Assembly (NCBI RefSeq): GCF_018390735.1
Contig: NZ_JAHBCL010000034.1
Span: 1-49,066 of the forward strand
Length of the DNA: 49,066 nt
Direction of reading: 5' to 3'
Source: Fusibacter paucivorans
Lineage (GTDB): Bacteria; Bacillota; Clostridia; Peptostreptococcales; Acidaminobacteraceae
The notes under the pieces are model-generated. The model was not told the DNA's origin and searched no databases. It was given only the letters and a program-made list of their open reading frames with translations. Below are positions 33,089-42,971 of the stretch, piece after piece; position 1 is the first letter of the stretch; each line of letters opens with the position of its first letter. The translations under genes and the position numbers were made by a program.

Positions 33089-35035
33089 TTAAAATGTGTA
33101 TAAATAGCACTTGTTATTTATCGTAACAGCATAACCAGTTTCGTTAAGCCATAGGATATCATCGTAGATTGGCAATGTTACAGATTGACCGTTTAATGCT
33201 TTAATCCCCCACTCGCTTCCCTCGTGGTAAGCGTAATGCTGCTCACTATAAACAAGCGTGTCAATATCGTCCGTATTGCCTGTGATCAGCGGTTCGAAGG
33301 AGTTGCGGGACAGGATGACAGTGACATCGCCTGTGTAGCCAATTATGCCGTTCAGTTCAGGAAACGCATCGACTGCATCGTATTGAAAAGTCGTTTGGAG
33401 ACTGCCTGTGAGATCTGCAACGGCAATGGCACCATCCTGTTCGACTGCATAGCCGTAGATGTCGCCATCATATCGGATCAGGCTGACATCATCGTATTCA
33501 CATGGCAAAATGATTTCACCCATTTGATTAATTAACCCATAATCCATACCATCTGAGACGATGGCATGCCCCTCACTGTCAAAGGCATTGCCGTAGGGAA
33601 AGTCTGTTTCAAGCACGATGTTGCCGTCATGGTCAATATACGTAACCATATCATAAGCATCTTTGATTGCCGGGGTCGTGACATTGCCGTCAAAAGGGAC
33701 GAGATAATCATAGGATGCAGGGATGACTATTTCACCGCGGGCATTTAAAATGCCCGTCTTCATATTTTTTGTGAAGAGAATGTTTTCAGCTGTATTAGAA
33801 CCGAATATCCTATCGGCATCAATGGGGACAGATGTTTGATCCACGAGTGAAATAGCCATGTAACCGACGCTGGTCAATACGATAGCGTGATCGCCATAGA
33901 GATTGATGACGTCATCATAGGTATTGCCGGTGACATTATGCGCATCGAAATCGAGGATTTCAAAGAAACCGTCAGCATTTTGTACGATGAGGTATTGTCC
34001 CGACTGTATAATTGACTGATAAGGCGTCGTAGATAGATAGCCGTCCCGATGAATAAAGCAAACATAATCGCTGACTTTATATAAGAGGATGTCGGGGCTT
34101 ATACTGTAGATGAGTTCATACTGCGGATCATAATCGACATCGTACAAAGGATCATACAACCCCATATATGCACCGTCATTAATCGTGTAATAATCTGTAC
34201 CAACTGAGATACTATCACATTGAAGCATTAGCTTTTCATCCCCGCTGCTGGATAGAATGCCCCACCATGTTCGAGATTCAATGATGAAATCACCATCAAT
34301 GCCGGCAGTTATACTGTCATATAGCGGTTCCAGTATCCAATTCCCTACTTTGTCAATGGCCCCCCAGTATGCGCCGACGCGGACAGCGGCAGTTTTATCA
34401 TTAAGCTGATGGAGTTCATCATAAACGCCTAAAGCATCGTCCGCAGGGCTGTGAATCGCTTCGAAGGCAGTTAAATTCTTGTATTGCCCATTAAAGGTAC
34501 TTAAAGCAGCCAAAAACTGATCATAATCTGCTTCATTGATGAGATACGCTGAAGCTGTACCGAGTAGTTGACCGTAGGCATCTGAAAGTGTTTCAAGGAA
34601 TGTCAATTCCTTTTCGTCAATCACTTTATCGCGTTTAAAGCCATCACTGATGATGGTATCATCCACAGTGAGTCCTTCATCCAGTATAAAGAGGATGTAG
34701 CGATGGGCTGTGTTAAAGCCGGAATAGAGATGCCGAACATCATTGAGATCTTTTGCAGGTATTGTTGATTTTGCAGTATCGACAAATGTATCCAGCTGAC
34801 GTATGTCTTCAAGCAAGGTATCAAAGAGGATCAGTGTGCGGGCATCTTTTGTCTCGACAGCGGTTCTCAAATCGTTAAGCTGCATGTAAGTTGTTTTCAA
34901 TGGAGTCTCAAAGGACTGTACGGAAGCAGTTCGCAGCGCTTGCAGTTTTTGATGTTCAGTCACTTGATAGATGATAAAGGCTGCAATCAGCATGACGATT
35001 ACGAGCGGCATCAACCATTGCTTTATTTTTTTCAT
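33089..35035 (-). CDS. Membrane-anchored WG-repeat protein
   Basis: The 648-residue protein has an N-terminal membrane anchor (about 8-24) after a basic start (MKKIKQ). A mainly helical region (25-215) follows, then a C-terminal region (about 220-648) of WG-type repeats. Examples are GAYWGAIDKVGNWILEPLYDSI, WWGILSSSG, KTGILNARGEIVIPASYD, DYGLINQMGEIILPCEYD and EWGIKALNG. Several repeats lack the Trp and are strongly decayed. Such proteins form beta-propeller-like or repetitive surface structures and are thought to bind ligands, but the role is unknown. AAGGAG lies 8 nt before the ATG. It is monocistronic and probably faces the outside of the cell. Confidence 0.88.
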   Translation of the reverse strand: MKKIKQWLMPLVIVMLIAAFIIYQVTEHQKLQALRTASVQSFETPLKTTYMQLNDLRTAVETKDARTLILFDTLLEDIRQLDTFVDTAKSTIPAKDLNDVRHLYSGFNTAHRYILFILDEGLTVDDTIISDGFKRDKVIDEKELTFLETLSDAYGQLLGTASAYLINEADYDQFLAALSTFNGQYKNLTAFEAIHSPADDALGVYDELHQLNDKTAAVRVGAYWGAIDKVGNWILEPLYDSITAGIDGDFIIESRTWWGILSSSGDEKLMLQCDSISVGTDYYTINDGAYMGLYDPLYDVDYDPQYELIYSISPDILLYKVSDYVCFIHRDGYLSTTPYQSIIQSGQYLIVQNADGFFEILDFDAHNVTGNTYDDVINLYGDHAIVLTSVGYMAISLVDQTSVPIDADRIFGSNTAENILFTKNMKTGILNARGEIVIPASYDYLVPFDGNVTTPAIKDAYDMVTYIDHDGNIVLETDFPYGNAFDSEGHAIVSDGMDYGLINQMGEIILPCEYDDVSLIRYDGDIYGYAVEQDGAIAVADLTGSLQTTFQYDAVDAFPELNGIIGYTGDVTVILSRNSFEPLITGNTDDIDTLVYSEQHYAYHEGSEWGIKALNGQSVTLPIYDDILWLNETGYAVTINNKCYLYTF

Positions 35036-35224
35036 TTTAGTAACTCCTTTATCTACGTATGTAAGGTAATTGCACTTTAATAGCGATAAGTTGATCCTTC
35101 GTCACATTAGGCCAAATTCCCATCTTAACGAAAGCTATACAGATGGATGGTAAAAGGGCTAAACGAAAAGGATGCAATTACCCGATGTTGTTAAATGCTG
35201 TATTTCAACTTTATCTTAACATAG

Positions 35225-35256
35225 GAAAACGCCAATTCTTTCGAAATGGCGTTTTC
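35225..35256 (-). terminator. Terminator after the MutS2-like gene
   Basis: GAAAACGCCA (35225-35234) pairs with TGGCGTTTTC (35247-35256), with a 12-nt loop. On the minus strand the stem itself ends in TTTT. It is 32 bp past the stop codon at 35288. Confidence 0.8.
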
Positions 35257-35287
35257 TTAATATGCTTGTAAACGATTTGAAATGAAA

Positions 35288-37210
35288 TTATTTTAATGCA
35301 TTTAAACGTTCATTTAGTTCACTTAAATCTTTAAATCGTCCTTTTTTCATGTCTTTTTCAAGCTTGCGCGTTTTAAAATCTACAAAGAGCTGTGCCATGT
35401 CATAACCTTCTGGGTAGAGCATTTCAGCGCGCTGATGCAGCGTGACGCGTCGATCGCCAACATCGAGATACTGTCCGTCTTTAAAAACGGTGAGCACGTG
35501 TTGGGCTTCATCATGTGCATAGACTAGCCATTTCTCACTACTTTCGTTCAATATGACCAGATCACCTTGATGATAAACTTCTGCTTCTGAACGAGTAATC
35601 GGTTTTGGTACTCTAAGCGTGGCGACGCGGTCTTTCTTTTTACTGAACTGACTAATCTGTCTTGCCGCAACATGTTCATGTGTGCTGTTGATTTCGCGTG
35701 CGCGATCTAAAACCTTGTCAGGAAGTCCAAGCTCTTTTGATATCCAAAGGGCATTACTGTCGCCAGAAACGCCAATGAGCAGCTTATAAAGCGGTTTTAA
35801 CGTCGTCCGGTCAAAATCCATGGAAGCATTCATAAAGCCCGGATGCAGTTCACTGTATTCTTTAATTTTGCTGTAGTGTGTTGATGAGAGCGTAATGGCG
35901 CCGCGATTATAGATGGTTTCCAAAATGGCGATTCCGAGCGCCGCCCCATCTTTAGGATCTGTTCCCGTCCCGATTTCATCGATGAGTATCAGTGTCCGGC
36001 GCGATGACCGCCTGATGATATCCACAAGAGACTGCATATGGCCTGAAAAAGTGGACAGTGATTGCTCAATACTCTGTGAATCGCCGATGTCTACCAGGAC
36101 CTTATTAAAGAGTGAAATCTTGCTGCCCGCTGCTACGGGCGGCAAGATACCGCTTTGCGTCATGAGAACCATGAGACCAACCGTTTTAAGCGTTAGTGTC
36201 TTGCCGCCGGTATTAGGGCCGGTAATGATAAGTGATCGGTAATCATTGCCAACATTAACATCGAGCGGCACCGCTGTCTCACCAAGCATGGGATGACGTG
36301 CCTTTTTTAAGTGGATGATTTCATTGTCTGTAATGTCAATGGGATAGCCGCCAATGGCGATGGTGTACTTGCCTTTCGCCATAATGAAATCATATTTTCC
36401 GACGATTTGAATTGCGGCGACAATGGCATCGTGATGTTCGAGTATCGACTGTGTCAGACGTTTCAAGATTTGGTAGCATTCTTCTCGCTCCTGCGATTCC
36501 AGCATGATGATCTCAACCGTTAAATCTTTGATGGATTCAATCTCGATGTAGACCGTGGAGCCTGACGATGAGGCGCCGATGACTGTTCCTTCAACAAATT
36601 TTCTGGATGCAGCCTTGATGGGAATCACATATCGGCCATCACGCTGGCTGTAGTAGAGTTCTTGAATATGTTTGGCATTTCGGTCCGATGACAGAAACTT
36701 ATTGAGTTTTTCAATACGGCTGCTGTGCAGGACGTTGATGCGCTGTCTCACCTTTTGCAGTGTATGACTGGCGCGTGAATGCACAATGCTGCCATCGATG
36801 CAGTACTCGATGTCAGCCTCAACACTTTTAAAGCTTTCAAGTCCCAATGCGTAGCTGTAAAGAAGCGGCGCCGTGTACTGGTATTTTTCAAGCGACTTCT
36901 TAAGATTGCGAATACAGCGCATAAAGTCAGCGACTTTTAAGAGTTCTTCAGGCTGAAGGACAACGCCTTTATCAGCTTTTTGGACAAACGGTGTAATATC
37001 GTTAATGCCGCCAAGACTCAGTCCCGTTCCCTCTTCTAAAATGGCCTTGGCTTCTTTGGCTTCATCGTATAACTTGAGTACCACAGCGGGTTCAGTCTGC
37101 GGCATCATGTTGTCAACAAGTGTTTTGCCGAGTTGACTGGATGTGTAGCGTTTTATTGCGGTTTTAATATCGTTGTACCCTAAGGTGTCCAATGTTTTTT
37201 GATCGATCAT
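35288..37210 (-). CDS. MutS2-like ATPase lacking the Smr domain
   Basis: The 640-residue protein (ATG 37210, GGAGG 5 nt upstream) has the MutS core and clamp helices (1-310). The ATPase domain follows, with Walker A GPNTGGKT at about 331-338, Walker B LILIDEIGTGTDP around 407-419, and STHYSKIKEY. Typical MutS2 is near 780 residues and ends in KOW-like and Smr endonuclease parts. Here a KOW-like stretch (about 515-560) remains, but the chain ends after a basic helix, without the Smr signature. It should bind branched DNA or stalled ribosomes rather than cut DNA. Whether it is truncated or belongs to a shorter paralogue family cannot be decided here. Confidence 0.85.
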   Translation of the reverse strand: MIDQKTLDTLGYNDIKTAIKRYTSSQLGKTLVDNMMPQTEPAVVLKLYDEAKEAKAILEEGTGLSLGGINDITPFVQKADKGVVLQPEELLKVADFMRCIRNLKKSLEKYQYTAPLLYSYALGLESFKSVEADIEYCIDGSIVHSRASHTLQKVRQRINVLHSSRIEKLNKFLSSDRNAKHIQELYYSQRDGRYVIPIKAASRKFVEGTVIGASSSGSTVYIEIESIKDLTVEIIMLESQEREECYQILKRLTQSILEHHDAIVAAIQIVGKYDFIMAKGKYTIAIGGYPIDITDNEIIHLKKARHPMLGETAVPLDVNVGNDYRSLIITGPNTGGKTLTLKTVGLMVLMTQSGILPPVAAGSKISLFNKVLVDIGDSQSIEQSLSTFSGHMQSLVDIIRRSSRRTLILIDEIGTGTDPKDGAALGIAILETIYNRGAITLSSTHYSKIKEYSELHPGFMNASMDFDRTTLKPLYKLLIGVSGDSNALWISKELGLPDKVLDRAREINSTHEHVAARQISQFSKKKDRVATLRVPKPITRSEAEVYHQGDLVILNESSEKWLVYAHDEAQHVLTVFKDGQYLDVGDRRVTLHQRAEMLYPEGYDMAQLFVDFKTRKLEKDMKKGRFKDLSELNERLNALK

Positions 37211-37384
37211 TTTTGCCTCCAAATTAGCAGATCATTGATTTAAAGGAATTGCTTCACGGCATTTTCCTCATTTGTTTTATCGTGATAATGGTATTTGGAT
37301 TGCCGATTCAGCTGAGCTGAAATTTCAAATGATTTTTTGCATAGAGCATCAATTGACTATGATCATTTTTTATGATCAAACATT

Positions 37385-37419
37385 AAAAGTCAAAGATCAA
37401 AAATCAAAAGTCAAAAGTC
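37385..37419. repeat. 7-bp tandem repeat, 5 units
   Basis: Five contiguous units vary around AAAAGTC (37385, 37392, 37399, 37406, 37413). The period is strict and the sequence differs from the other arrays in the window. It lies about 175 bp upstream of the MutS2-like start codon. Confidence 0.85.
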
Positions 37420-37455
37420 AATCATATGACTCGATCTATTTTTGAATATAAAAAA

Positions 37456-37480
37456 ATCGTGATTCACGGCGAATCACGAT
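37456..37480 (-). terminator. Minus-strand terminator
   Basis: ATCGTGATTC (37456-37465) pairs perfectly with GAATCACGAT (37471-37480) around ACGGC. On the minus strand a T7 run follows. It would end the transcript of the small membrane protein gene at 37767-38111. Confidence 0.88.
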
Positions 37481-37766
37481 TCAAAATCAAAATAAAGTCT
37501 TCTGGAATGAAGTGTTACGGTGGTCTTCATTCAATAGAAGTCAAAGCATTTGAATAGTTGTTCGGCAATCAAATAGATTGATTGATGCGTACACAAACAA
37601 AGCTTTATCATAAGACAAAACAATTTCTACGATCAATCGGTTAAATTACTATTTGTTACTGAACGACACTCATCAAAACTCCATTTCCCTGTATACAGAT
37701 TAAAATGCGTATACATTACTTATTCTTAGTCGTATATTTCAATTATAAGTTAGCATATCCCCGTGC

Positions 37767-38111
37767 TCATGTCAATAAATAATACAAAATCATCATGATG
37801 ACGTTGATGCTGAGCATTACGATGAAAGAGAGATTGTAGGTATCACTGCGTCTGTATGTTCGCCGCGATTCGCCATAGCGAATTTCGTTGAAACTGTTGG
37901 CAGCACCACTATAGCGATCTTGATCGGATAGCCCAAGCATACTGAGTGGTGATGCACCTCCCTGTACCCATCTAAATACAACGAGTGCTGCGAAGATAAA
38001 TACCCAAACGAAAAGGAACATTTCTAGATTTTCAGGATCATAATGCCAATAGCTGATGCCCTCAATTGCACCAAAGATAAGAAGACCCTTGAGTGTTTTA
38101 AAGCGTTTCAT
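37767..38111 (-). CDS. Uncharacterised small membrane protein
   Basis: I do not recognise a family. The 114-residue protein has a basic start and two to three hydrophobic segments (about 8-20 weak, 29-49 strong). A polar, arginine- and serine-rich loop follows (50-92; SESRRTYRRSD-like), then a C-terminal membrane segment (93-113). AGGGGG lies upstream of the ATG. The gene stands alone between long AT-rich gaps. It could be a lineage-specific membrane factor. Confidence 0.72.
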   Translation of the reverse strand: MKRFKTLKGLLIFGAIEGISYWHYDPENLEMFLFVWVFIFAALVVFRWVQGGASPLSMLGLSDQDRYSGAANSFNEIRYGESRRTYRRSDTYNLSFIVMLSINVIMMILYYLLT

Positions 38112-38477
38112 GTCAAATCCCCCTTTAATGTCAAAATAAACAATTCATCCACAATTAGCATATCAACATCATGATGAATGTGTCAACAGACAAAAAAAGG
38201 TCAATGATTAAAACAGTGATAATAATTTTCATTTAAAATGAATCGATTAGCCATACAATATCAATAAAATGTGTTAAAATGTTATCAATATTTATCTTGG
38301 TTTAAGCAAATCCATCTGAATTAGCGCGATTTTTTAATGCTCTGAACTGATAATTATTTGTCAATATCCTGAGTGATAAGGCCTAAATATTATCAATACA
38401 GCGGCAGTTATTCCCCTATTCTGGAAGCATTCCTATGTTATGATAGAAATAAGATTGACAAAGGAGAAAGACAGAAG
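38112..38477. other. AT-rich divergent intergenic region
   Basis: No gene is seen. A TAAAAT box around 38274 and a CATTTAAAATG near-palindrome around 38230-38240 could belong to divergent promoters, but none is convincing. The in-frame codons upstream of 38478 lack a ribosome binding site and are not treated as coding. Confidence 0.5.
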
Positions 38478-39458
38478 ATGAAGATAACGACCAATATAAC
38501 CAATACGATTTGCGACCTCGAACGTTTTGCTGATGAAAGAGATGTCAGACAATTTTGCAGCACTTATCAATTAGACGGTTTTGAACTCTTGCCCTATGGC
38601 GAAAATACGTTGGGTGTCGTGCCGCCAGATTTGCTGGTAGGTATTCATCTGGCTTTCGATAATTGCTGGGTGGACTTCTGGCATGGCAATGAAGCCGGCG
38701 TCTTCTCTGAATATGACAACTGGGAAACGGCAAAACAAGTGCTTGGCGAAGATCAGGATGCAATGATTAAGCGCTATAAAGCGCAACTTGATTTTGCAGA
38801 GCATATGAACGCCGCATATGTGGTGTTTCATGCGACGGATATCTCGACGACAGAAACGTTGACCTACAAGTTTGACCACTCAGATCGAGCCGTTGTCGAT
38901 ACGTGCTTGGCGCTGATTAATGCAATCTTGGCGGATGGGGATTACAGTTTTTACTTTCTCGTTGAGAATCTATGGTGGGCAGGTTTTAATTTAAAGGATG
39001 CTTCCCTCACTGCATATTTAATGGATGGTATTCAATATGCTAAAAAAGGCATTATGCTGGATACGGGTCATTTGATGCACACAAATTTAGAAATTACATC
39101 TCAGGCTGAGGGACTGGCTTATATCAATGCGGTTTTAGATGCACATGGTTCTCTGTGTCAATATATTAAAGGCATTCACCTACAACAGAGTCTGACCGGA
39201 AACTATGTAAAATCGCTGATTGCAAATCCGCCGACAATCACAGGCACATATGTTGAGCGAATGATGCAGGTGTACCCATATGTCTTTAAGATGGATGAAC
39301 ATGAGCCCTTCACCGTAAAAGGCGTCAAAGCGCTTATTGACCGCCTTTCACCCGAATTCTTAACATATGAATTTATTACAAGAAGTCGTGAAGAGCATGA
39401 AAATTATTTAAACAGTCAAATAGAGGCATTGGCTTTGGAGAATGGCAATATTCCATGA
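38478..39458 (+). CDS. Sugar phosphate isomerase/epimerase-like TIM-barrel protein
   Basis: The 326-residue protein (ATG 38478, AAGGAG about 11 nt upstream) belongs to the xylose isomerase-like/AP endonuclease 2 superfamily. Probable metal ligands and catalytic acids are visible in order: H118 (VVFHATD), E163 (LVENLWW), D195 and H198 (MLDTGH), H234 (GIHLQQS), and a glutamate near the end (TYEFITR). The substrate is unknown. It is followed 46 bp later by a serine hydrolase gene, with which it probably forms an operon. Confidence 0.87.
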   Translation: MKITTNITNTICDLERFADERDVRQFCSTYQLDGFELLPYGENTLGVVPPDLLVGIHLAFDNCWVDFWHGNEAGVFSEYDNWETAKQVLGEDQDAMIKRYKAQLDFAEHMNAAYVVFHATDISTTETLTYKFDHSDRAVVDTCLALINAILADGDYSFYFLVENLWWAGFNLKDASLTAYLMDGIQYAKKGIMLDTGHLMHTNLEITSQAEGLAYINAVLDAHGSLCQYIKGIHLQQSLTGNYVKSLIANPPTITGTYVERMMQVYPYVFKMDEHEPFTVKGVKALIDRLSPEFLTYEFITRSREEHENYLNSQIEALALENGNIP

Positions 39459-39504
39459 ATACGCCAATAATGCCTTCGCATGCCAACCGTAATGGGAGGA
39501 AAAA

Positions 39505-40407
39505 ATGATAGAAGAACAATTATTAGATAGAACACTAATGATATTAGAAGAACAGGGCGCTGCAAAAGCATATCGCTATTTACTTTCCAATTTGCATTTG
39601 CTGAATGATGCGTCCAGCCAAGTTTATAATTTTTTGTATTGTTTGGCAGCAGTTACTGATAAAAAAGAAGCTGCGATCAACTGGATGACAGAAGCCATTG
39701 ATGTCAAAAAAATGTGGTATCGTCCGGAAGTATTTGAGGATGAGGACTTAGACAGTATTCGGGATGATGAACGCTTCAAGCGTCTTGAAGCAACTGCTTA
39801 TGAACGCTATCTAAGTACGAAAGCAGAGGCTGCTCCCCTATTCACACGAAAAGAAACGAAAGCTGATAAATTGATGGTTGTATTACACGGCAATCAGCAG
39901 AATAATGCCATTAGCCAATACTATTGGTCCGATGTCGCGACAAAGCATTATCAAATAGAATATTTCCAGTCTCCAACACCTGATTCCTACCAGCTCTTTC
40001 GATGGGAAGATGATGATGAAAGTCCTAAGCAGTTGGCTGATGCAATGAAGTCTATTCAAAAGGATACCTATCAGTCCATTGTGTTCGGCGGGTTTTCAGC
40101 AGGCTGCAATACGCTTTTAAGGTGTTTAGCAGAAACGGATACAACCTGTGATCAATTGATTTTACAATCGCCTTGGATACCCGTCATTGATCGTGACCTC
40201 GAAAAGATCATCAAAGCATTACAGCAGAAAAATGTCAAACTCTTAGTGAGTTGCGGTAAAGATGATGCCGACTGCTATCCACAGTGTTTGAAATTTGAAA
40301 AGGCAGCTAAGCGCATTGGCTACCATTATGAAAAACGCTATTTTGAAGCATTGGGACATGTCTATCCTGATTCATTTAAAGATATTATACAGGCATTTTT
40401 ACTTTGA
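39505..40407 (+). CDS. Alpha/beta hydrolase with N-terminal helical extension
   Basis: The 300-residue protein has a helical, TPR-like N-terminus (1-110). An alpha/beta hydrolase domain follows. The oxyanion strand is MVVLHGN (124-130), the nucleophile elbow GFSAG (S198), the acid in GKDDADC (about D253-D256) and the catalytic His285 in LGHVYP. There is no signal peptide, so it is cytoplasmic. The substrate is unknown. The N-terminal part resembles those of tetratricopeptide-linked esterases. GGAGG lies upstream of the ATG. It is the second gene of the unit begun by the TIM-barrel protein. Confidence 0.85.
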   Translation: MIEEQLLDRTLMILEEQGAAKAYRYLLSNLHLLNDASSQVYNFLYCLAAVTDKKEAAINWMTEAIDVKKMWYRPEVFEDEDLDSIRDDERFKRLEATAYERYLSTKAEAAPLFTRKETKADKLMVVLHGNQQNNAISQYYWSDVATKHYQIEYFQSPTPDSYQLFRWEDDDESPKQLADAMKSIQKDTYQSIVFGGFSAGCNTLLRCLAETDTTCDQLILQSPWIPVIDRDLEKIIKALQQKNVKLLVSCGKDDADCYPQCLKFEKAAKRIGYHYEKRYFEALGHVYPDSFKDIIQAFLL

Positions 40408-40440
40408 TAAAAAGTAAACTTCTACGAAACTGCATAAACG

Positions 40441-40499
40441 GATGGTGTTCTGCCAGTATCACAGTAACAGTGAGATTGGCAGTGAACAGCATCTTTTTT
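40441..40499 (+). terminator. Imperfect terminator of the hydrolase operon
   Basis: GATGGTGTTCTGCCA and TGGCAGTGAACAGCATC form a long stem with bulges, followed by TTTTTT (40494-40499). It ends the plus-strand hydrolase unit just before the chemotaxis receptor promoter. Confidence 0.8.
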
Positions 40500-40506
40500 A
40501 TTGTGG

Positions 40507-40533
40507 TAAAATAGTGTGCCCTTTTCCCGAAAG
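40507..40533 (+). promoter_or_regulatory. Sigma-28 (SigD)-like promoter of the chemotaxis receptor gene
   Basis: TAAA (40507-40510) and CCCGAAAG (40526-40533) are 15 bp apart, fitting the motility sigma factor consensus TAAA-N15-GCCGATAA in most positions. It lies about 117 bp upstream of the start codon at 40650. Confidence 0.5.
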
Positions 40534-40649
40534 AGTTGCGATGACACTAATTGGTAGAATATGTTTATTGTGAATTGTCAGATTTTTTTGTCGTATATGC
40601 TCAGCCTTGGGGTATCAGATTAGTATATTCTACGAAGGAGGCTGGGGAA

Positions 40650-42770
40650 ATGGCAAGAAAGAATAATGGGCAGAAAAAAGAAATTAAATGGCATATTTCG
40701 ACAAAAATTATTATCGCAATTATTGTAACCAGTTTAGTTGCTCAAGTCGTAACACTAGGGGCTGTAACCTTTATTGTGAACGAAAATGTCGGCAATCAGG
40801 CAACGATGCTGGGACAAAATCAAATTTTGGCTAACAGTTCAAAAATCGATCAGTCGTTCTTGGAAATCGAGACACTGGCAAAGGCGATCAGTGCAGAAGT
40901 TGCCATTGATGTCGATATCAATGCTTCCAAAGCGGATATACAAGTCTTGCGTGATCTCTGCGATACCTATGAAGTGAAACTTGCAGAAATGGGTAAAAGC
41001 ACAATGATTACGAACTCCATTTATATTTATTTTAACAGTGCGCTGTTTGGCGATGTCGCCGATTGCTGGGTCTATGGCGATGATTTCAAACGGCAGCCAA
41101 TGATTGATCTAGACTACTACAACGAACCGCATGAATGGTTTGATCTTCCTGTTAAAGATGGCAAGACAATGTGGACCTTCCCTTACATGGGCACTACGGA
41201 AACGACAAAAGGTCAATTGATTACATCATTTGTTACACCGATTATTAAAAACGGCGTGACTGTGGGAATGGTCGGCATGGATTTGAATTTGAAGGATGTT
41301 CAAGAGAGCTTAAATCAAATTCAATTATATGATACAGGCTATTTATATATGATTGACAGTAATGGTGACGTTATCACTCACCCGACGATTCAATGGGAAG
41401 ATTCTGATGGCGATGGGATGAATGATACAAAAGTCAACATTAAATCAACCGGTGACTACCAGTTCCTCATTGATGAATTTAATAATAATCAGGATGGCTT
41501 TACGTCTTATACACGATTTGACGGCAAAGAAGTATTTTCAGCTTATGATCATTTAAGTAATGGATGGATTGTGGCTGCCAGTGTTCCGCGAGACGAAGTC
41601 ATGCGCGTGATACAGGATCTCTTTAATATCATGCTGACAATTACCATTGCGATTATTATCATCGCTGCGATATTGGCATTCTTCGTCGGTAAATCCATTA
41701 GCAACCCAATTATTAAAGTCGTTGAGGCTACCAGTAAGATCAAAGAGGGCGATTTTACGATCCAAGTGGGAACGAAGTCGAGCGACGAAACGAAACTTTT
41801 AGCCAATGCGATTAACGATATGACGAATAATATTAGATCCCTTGTTGGCGAATCGCAAAAGGTTTCGTCCGAAATGGTCGAATCTGCGGCAACTTTGGCT
41901 GCTATGTCAGAGGAAACGACTGCAACCGTCGATCAAGTGGCATCAGCCATAGACGATATTTCAAAAGGTTCCCAAAACACAGCGGAAGAAGCTGAAAAGA
42001 GTACGGTTATTGTAAACGTTATTGATGAAAAGTTCGATTTCCTCATGAAAAACAGCGAAATGATGCAACAGTATGCAGAACATGCGATAGAATCTAATAA
42101 AATGGGCTCGAAAACATTGGCAACGCTGAAAGAAAAATCAGAAATCGGCAAAATGTCGAATGAAAAGATCGCTACGGCGGTTATTAACCTCGATAAAAAG
42201 ACCAATGATATTACCGATATTATTGCGACGATTACTTCAATTGCCAGCCAGACAAACCTATTGGCGCTGAATGCCTCTATTGAAGCTGCCAGAGCCGGTG
42301 AAGCCGGCAGAGGTTTTGCCGTCGTCGCTGATGAAATCAGAAAATTAGCGGAAAATTCAAGTATGGCGGCAGACGAAATTCAGTCCATTATCAACAGCAT
42401 CCAAATTGACTCGCGTCAAACGGTTCTCGTTATGGATGAAGTCAAGAAGATCAATGATGAGCAATCCGAAGCGGTTGAAGATGTCAGCACGTCATTTACC
42501 AAAATATTCGAATCCGTTGAGAGCATTACCAAAGAGTTTGATAAAGTGACTTCGGAACTCAATGAATTGAACCGTTCGAAAAATGACATCGTCATGGTTA
42601 CCAATAATATTTCAGCTGTTTCAGAAGAGACTGCGGCAGCAACCGAAGAAGTCAATGCTTCCATGTCAGAACAAAGCAAGGCCATAGAAGAAGTTGCGAA
42701 AAACGCTGAGAAACTCAACGAACTTTCGAGACTTCTAAGCGATCACATCAAAGTGTTCAAAATTAAGTAG
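40650..42770 (+). CDS. Methyl-accepting chemotaxis protein with dCache sensor
   Basis: The 706-residue receptor starts at ATG 40650 with AAGGAGG upstream. It has a first membrane helix (18-44) and a periplasm-side dCache domain (about 45-320) with [19 protein letters not shown] and [12 protein letters not shown]. The second membrane helix (323-347), a HAMP domain, and the cytoplasmic signalling rod follow. The conserved hairpin tip lies at about 533-557 ([19 protein letters not shown]). The membrane-distal part of the sensor contains DSDGDGMND (251-259), a calcium-loop-like insertion. It transmits a ligand signal to CheA/CheW, which are not encoded here. Confidence 0.95.
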   Translation: MARKNNGQKKEIKWHISTKIIIAIIVTSLVAQVVTLGAVTFIVNENVGNQATMLGQNQILANSSKIDQSFLEIETLAKAISAEVAIDVDINASKADIQVLRDLCDTYEVKLAEMGKSTMITNSIYIYFNSALFGDVADCWVYGDDFKRQPMIDLDYYNEPHEWFDLPVKDGKTMWTFPYMGTTETTKGQLITSFVTPIIKNGVTVGMVGMDLNLKDVQESLNQIQLYDTGYLYMIDSNGDVITHPTIQWEDSDGDGMNDTKVNIKSTGDYQFLIDEFNNNQDGFTSYTRFDGKEVFSAYDHLSNGWIVAASVPRDEVMRVIQDLFNIMLTITIAIIIIAAILAFFVGKSISNPIIKVVEATSKIKEGDFTIQVGTKSSDETKLLANAINDMTNNIRSLVGESQKVSSEMVESAATLAAMSEETTATVDQVASAIDDISKGSQNTAEEAEKSTVIVNVIDEKFDFLMKNSEMMQQYAEHAIESNKMGSKTLATLKEKSEIGKMSNEKIATAVINLDKKTNDITDIIATITSIASQTNLLALNASIEAARAGEAGRGFAVVADEIRKLAENSSMAADEIQSIINSIQIDSRQTVLVMDEVKKINDEQSEAVEDVSTSFTKIFESVESITKEFDKVTSELNELNRSKNDIVMVTNNISAVSEETAAATEEVNASMSEQSKAIEEVAKNAEKLNELSRLLSDHIKVFKIK

Positions 42771-42864
42771 TTAAATTCAATTAACCGTAGAACTCGAAGA
42801 ATTGCTCGACATGTTAAAATAGGTATGTCCTTTTCCCAAGATGATAGATCAGTATAAAAAGACA

Positions 42865-42896
42865 GAACCACCCTTTTGTAGGGTGGTTCATTTTTT
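42865..42896 (+). terminator. Terminator of the chemotaxis receptor gene
   Basis: GAACCACCCT (42865-42874) pairs perfectly with AGGGTGGTTC (42880-42889), followed by ATTTTTT. It is 94 bp past the receptor stop codon. Confidence 0.92.
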
Positions 42897-42971
42897 AAGT
42901 ACTTATAATATTTAGTCAATAAATCAACAAAAACCTTATATGCACAAGTGCATTTAACAAGTGGTTAGAAT

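Larger units (their letters stand above)
37211..37766. other. 556-bp intergenic region
   Basis: No gene is seen. It contains a 7-bp tandem repeat (37385-37419), the terminator of the upstream small membrane protein gene (37456-37480) and a pair of GTATAC motifs near 37690-37715. The long distance from that gene to its terminator (about 290 bp) is unusual. A small minus-strand RNA between them is possible, but I see no promoter. Confidence 0.5.

Noticed and set aside
40507-40649. Possible c-di-GMP riboswitch in the receptor leader
   Set aside because: The conserved aptamer core of GEMM riboswitches is absent; the leader has only the promoter-like elements described.
40551-40649. Longer N-terminus for the chemotaxis receptor
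   Set aside because: The upstream in-frame start lacks a ribosome binding site, while AAGGAGG precedes the ATG at 40650, directly before a typical receptor N-terminus.
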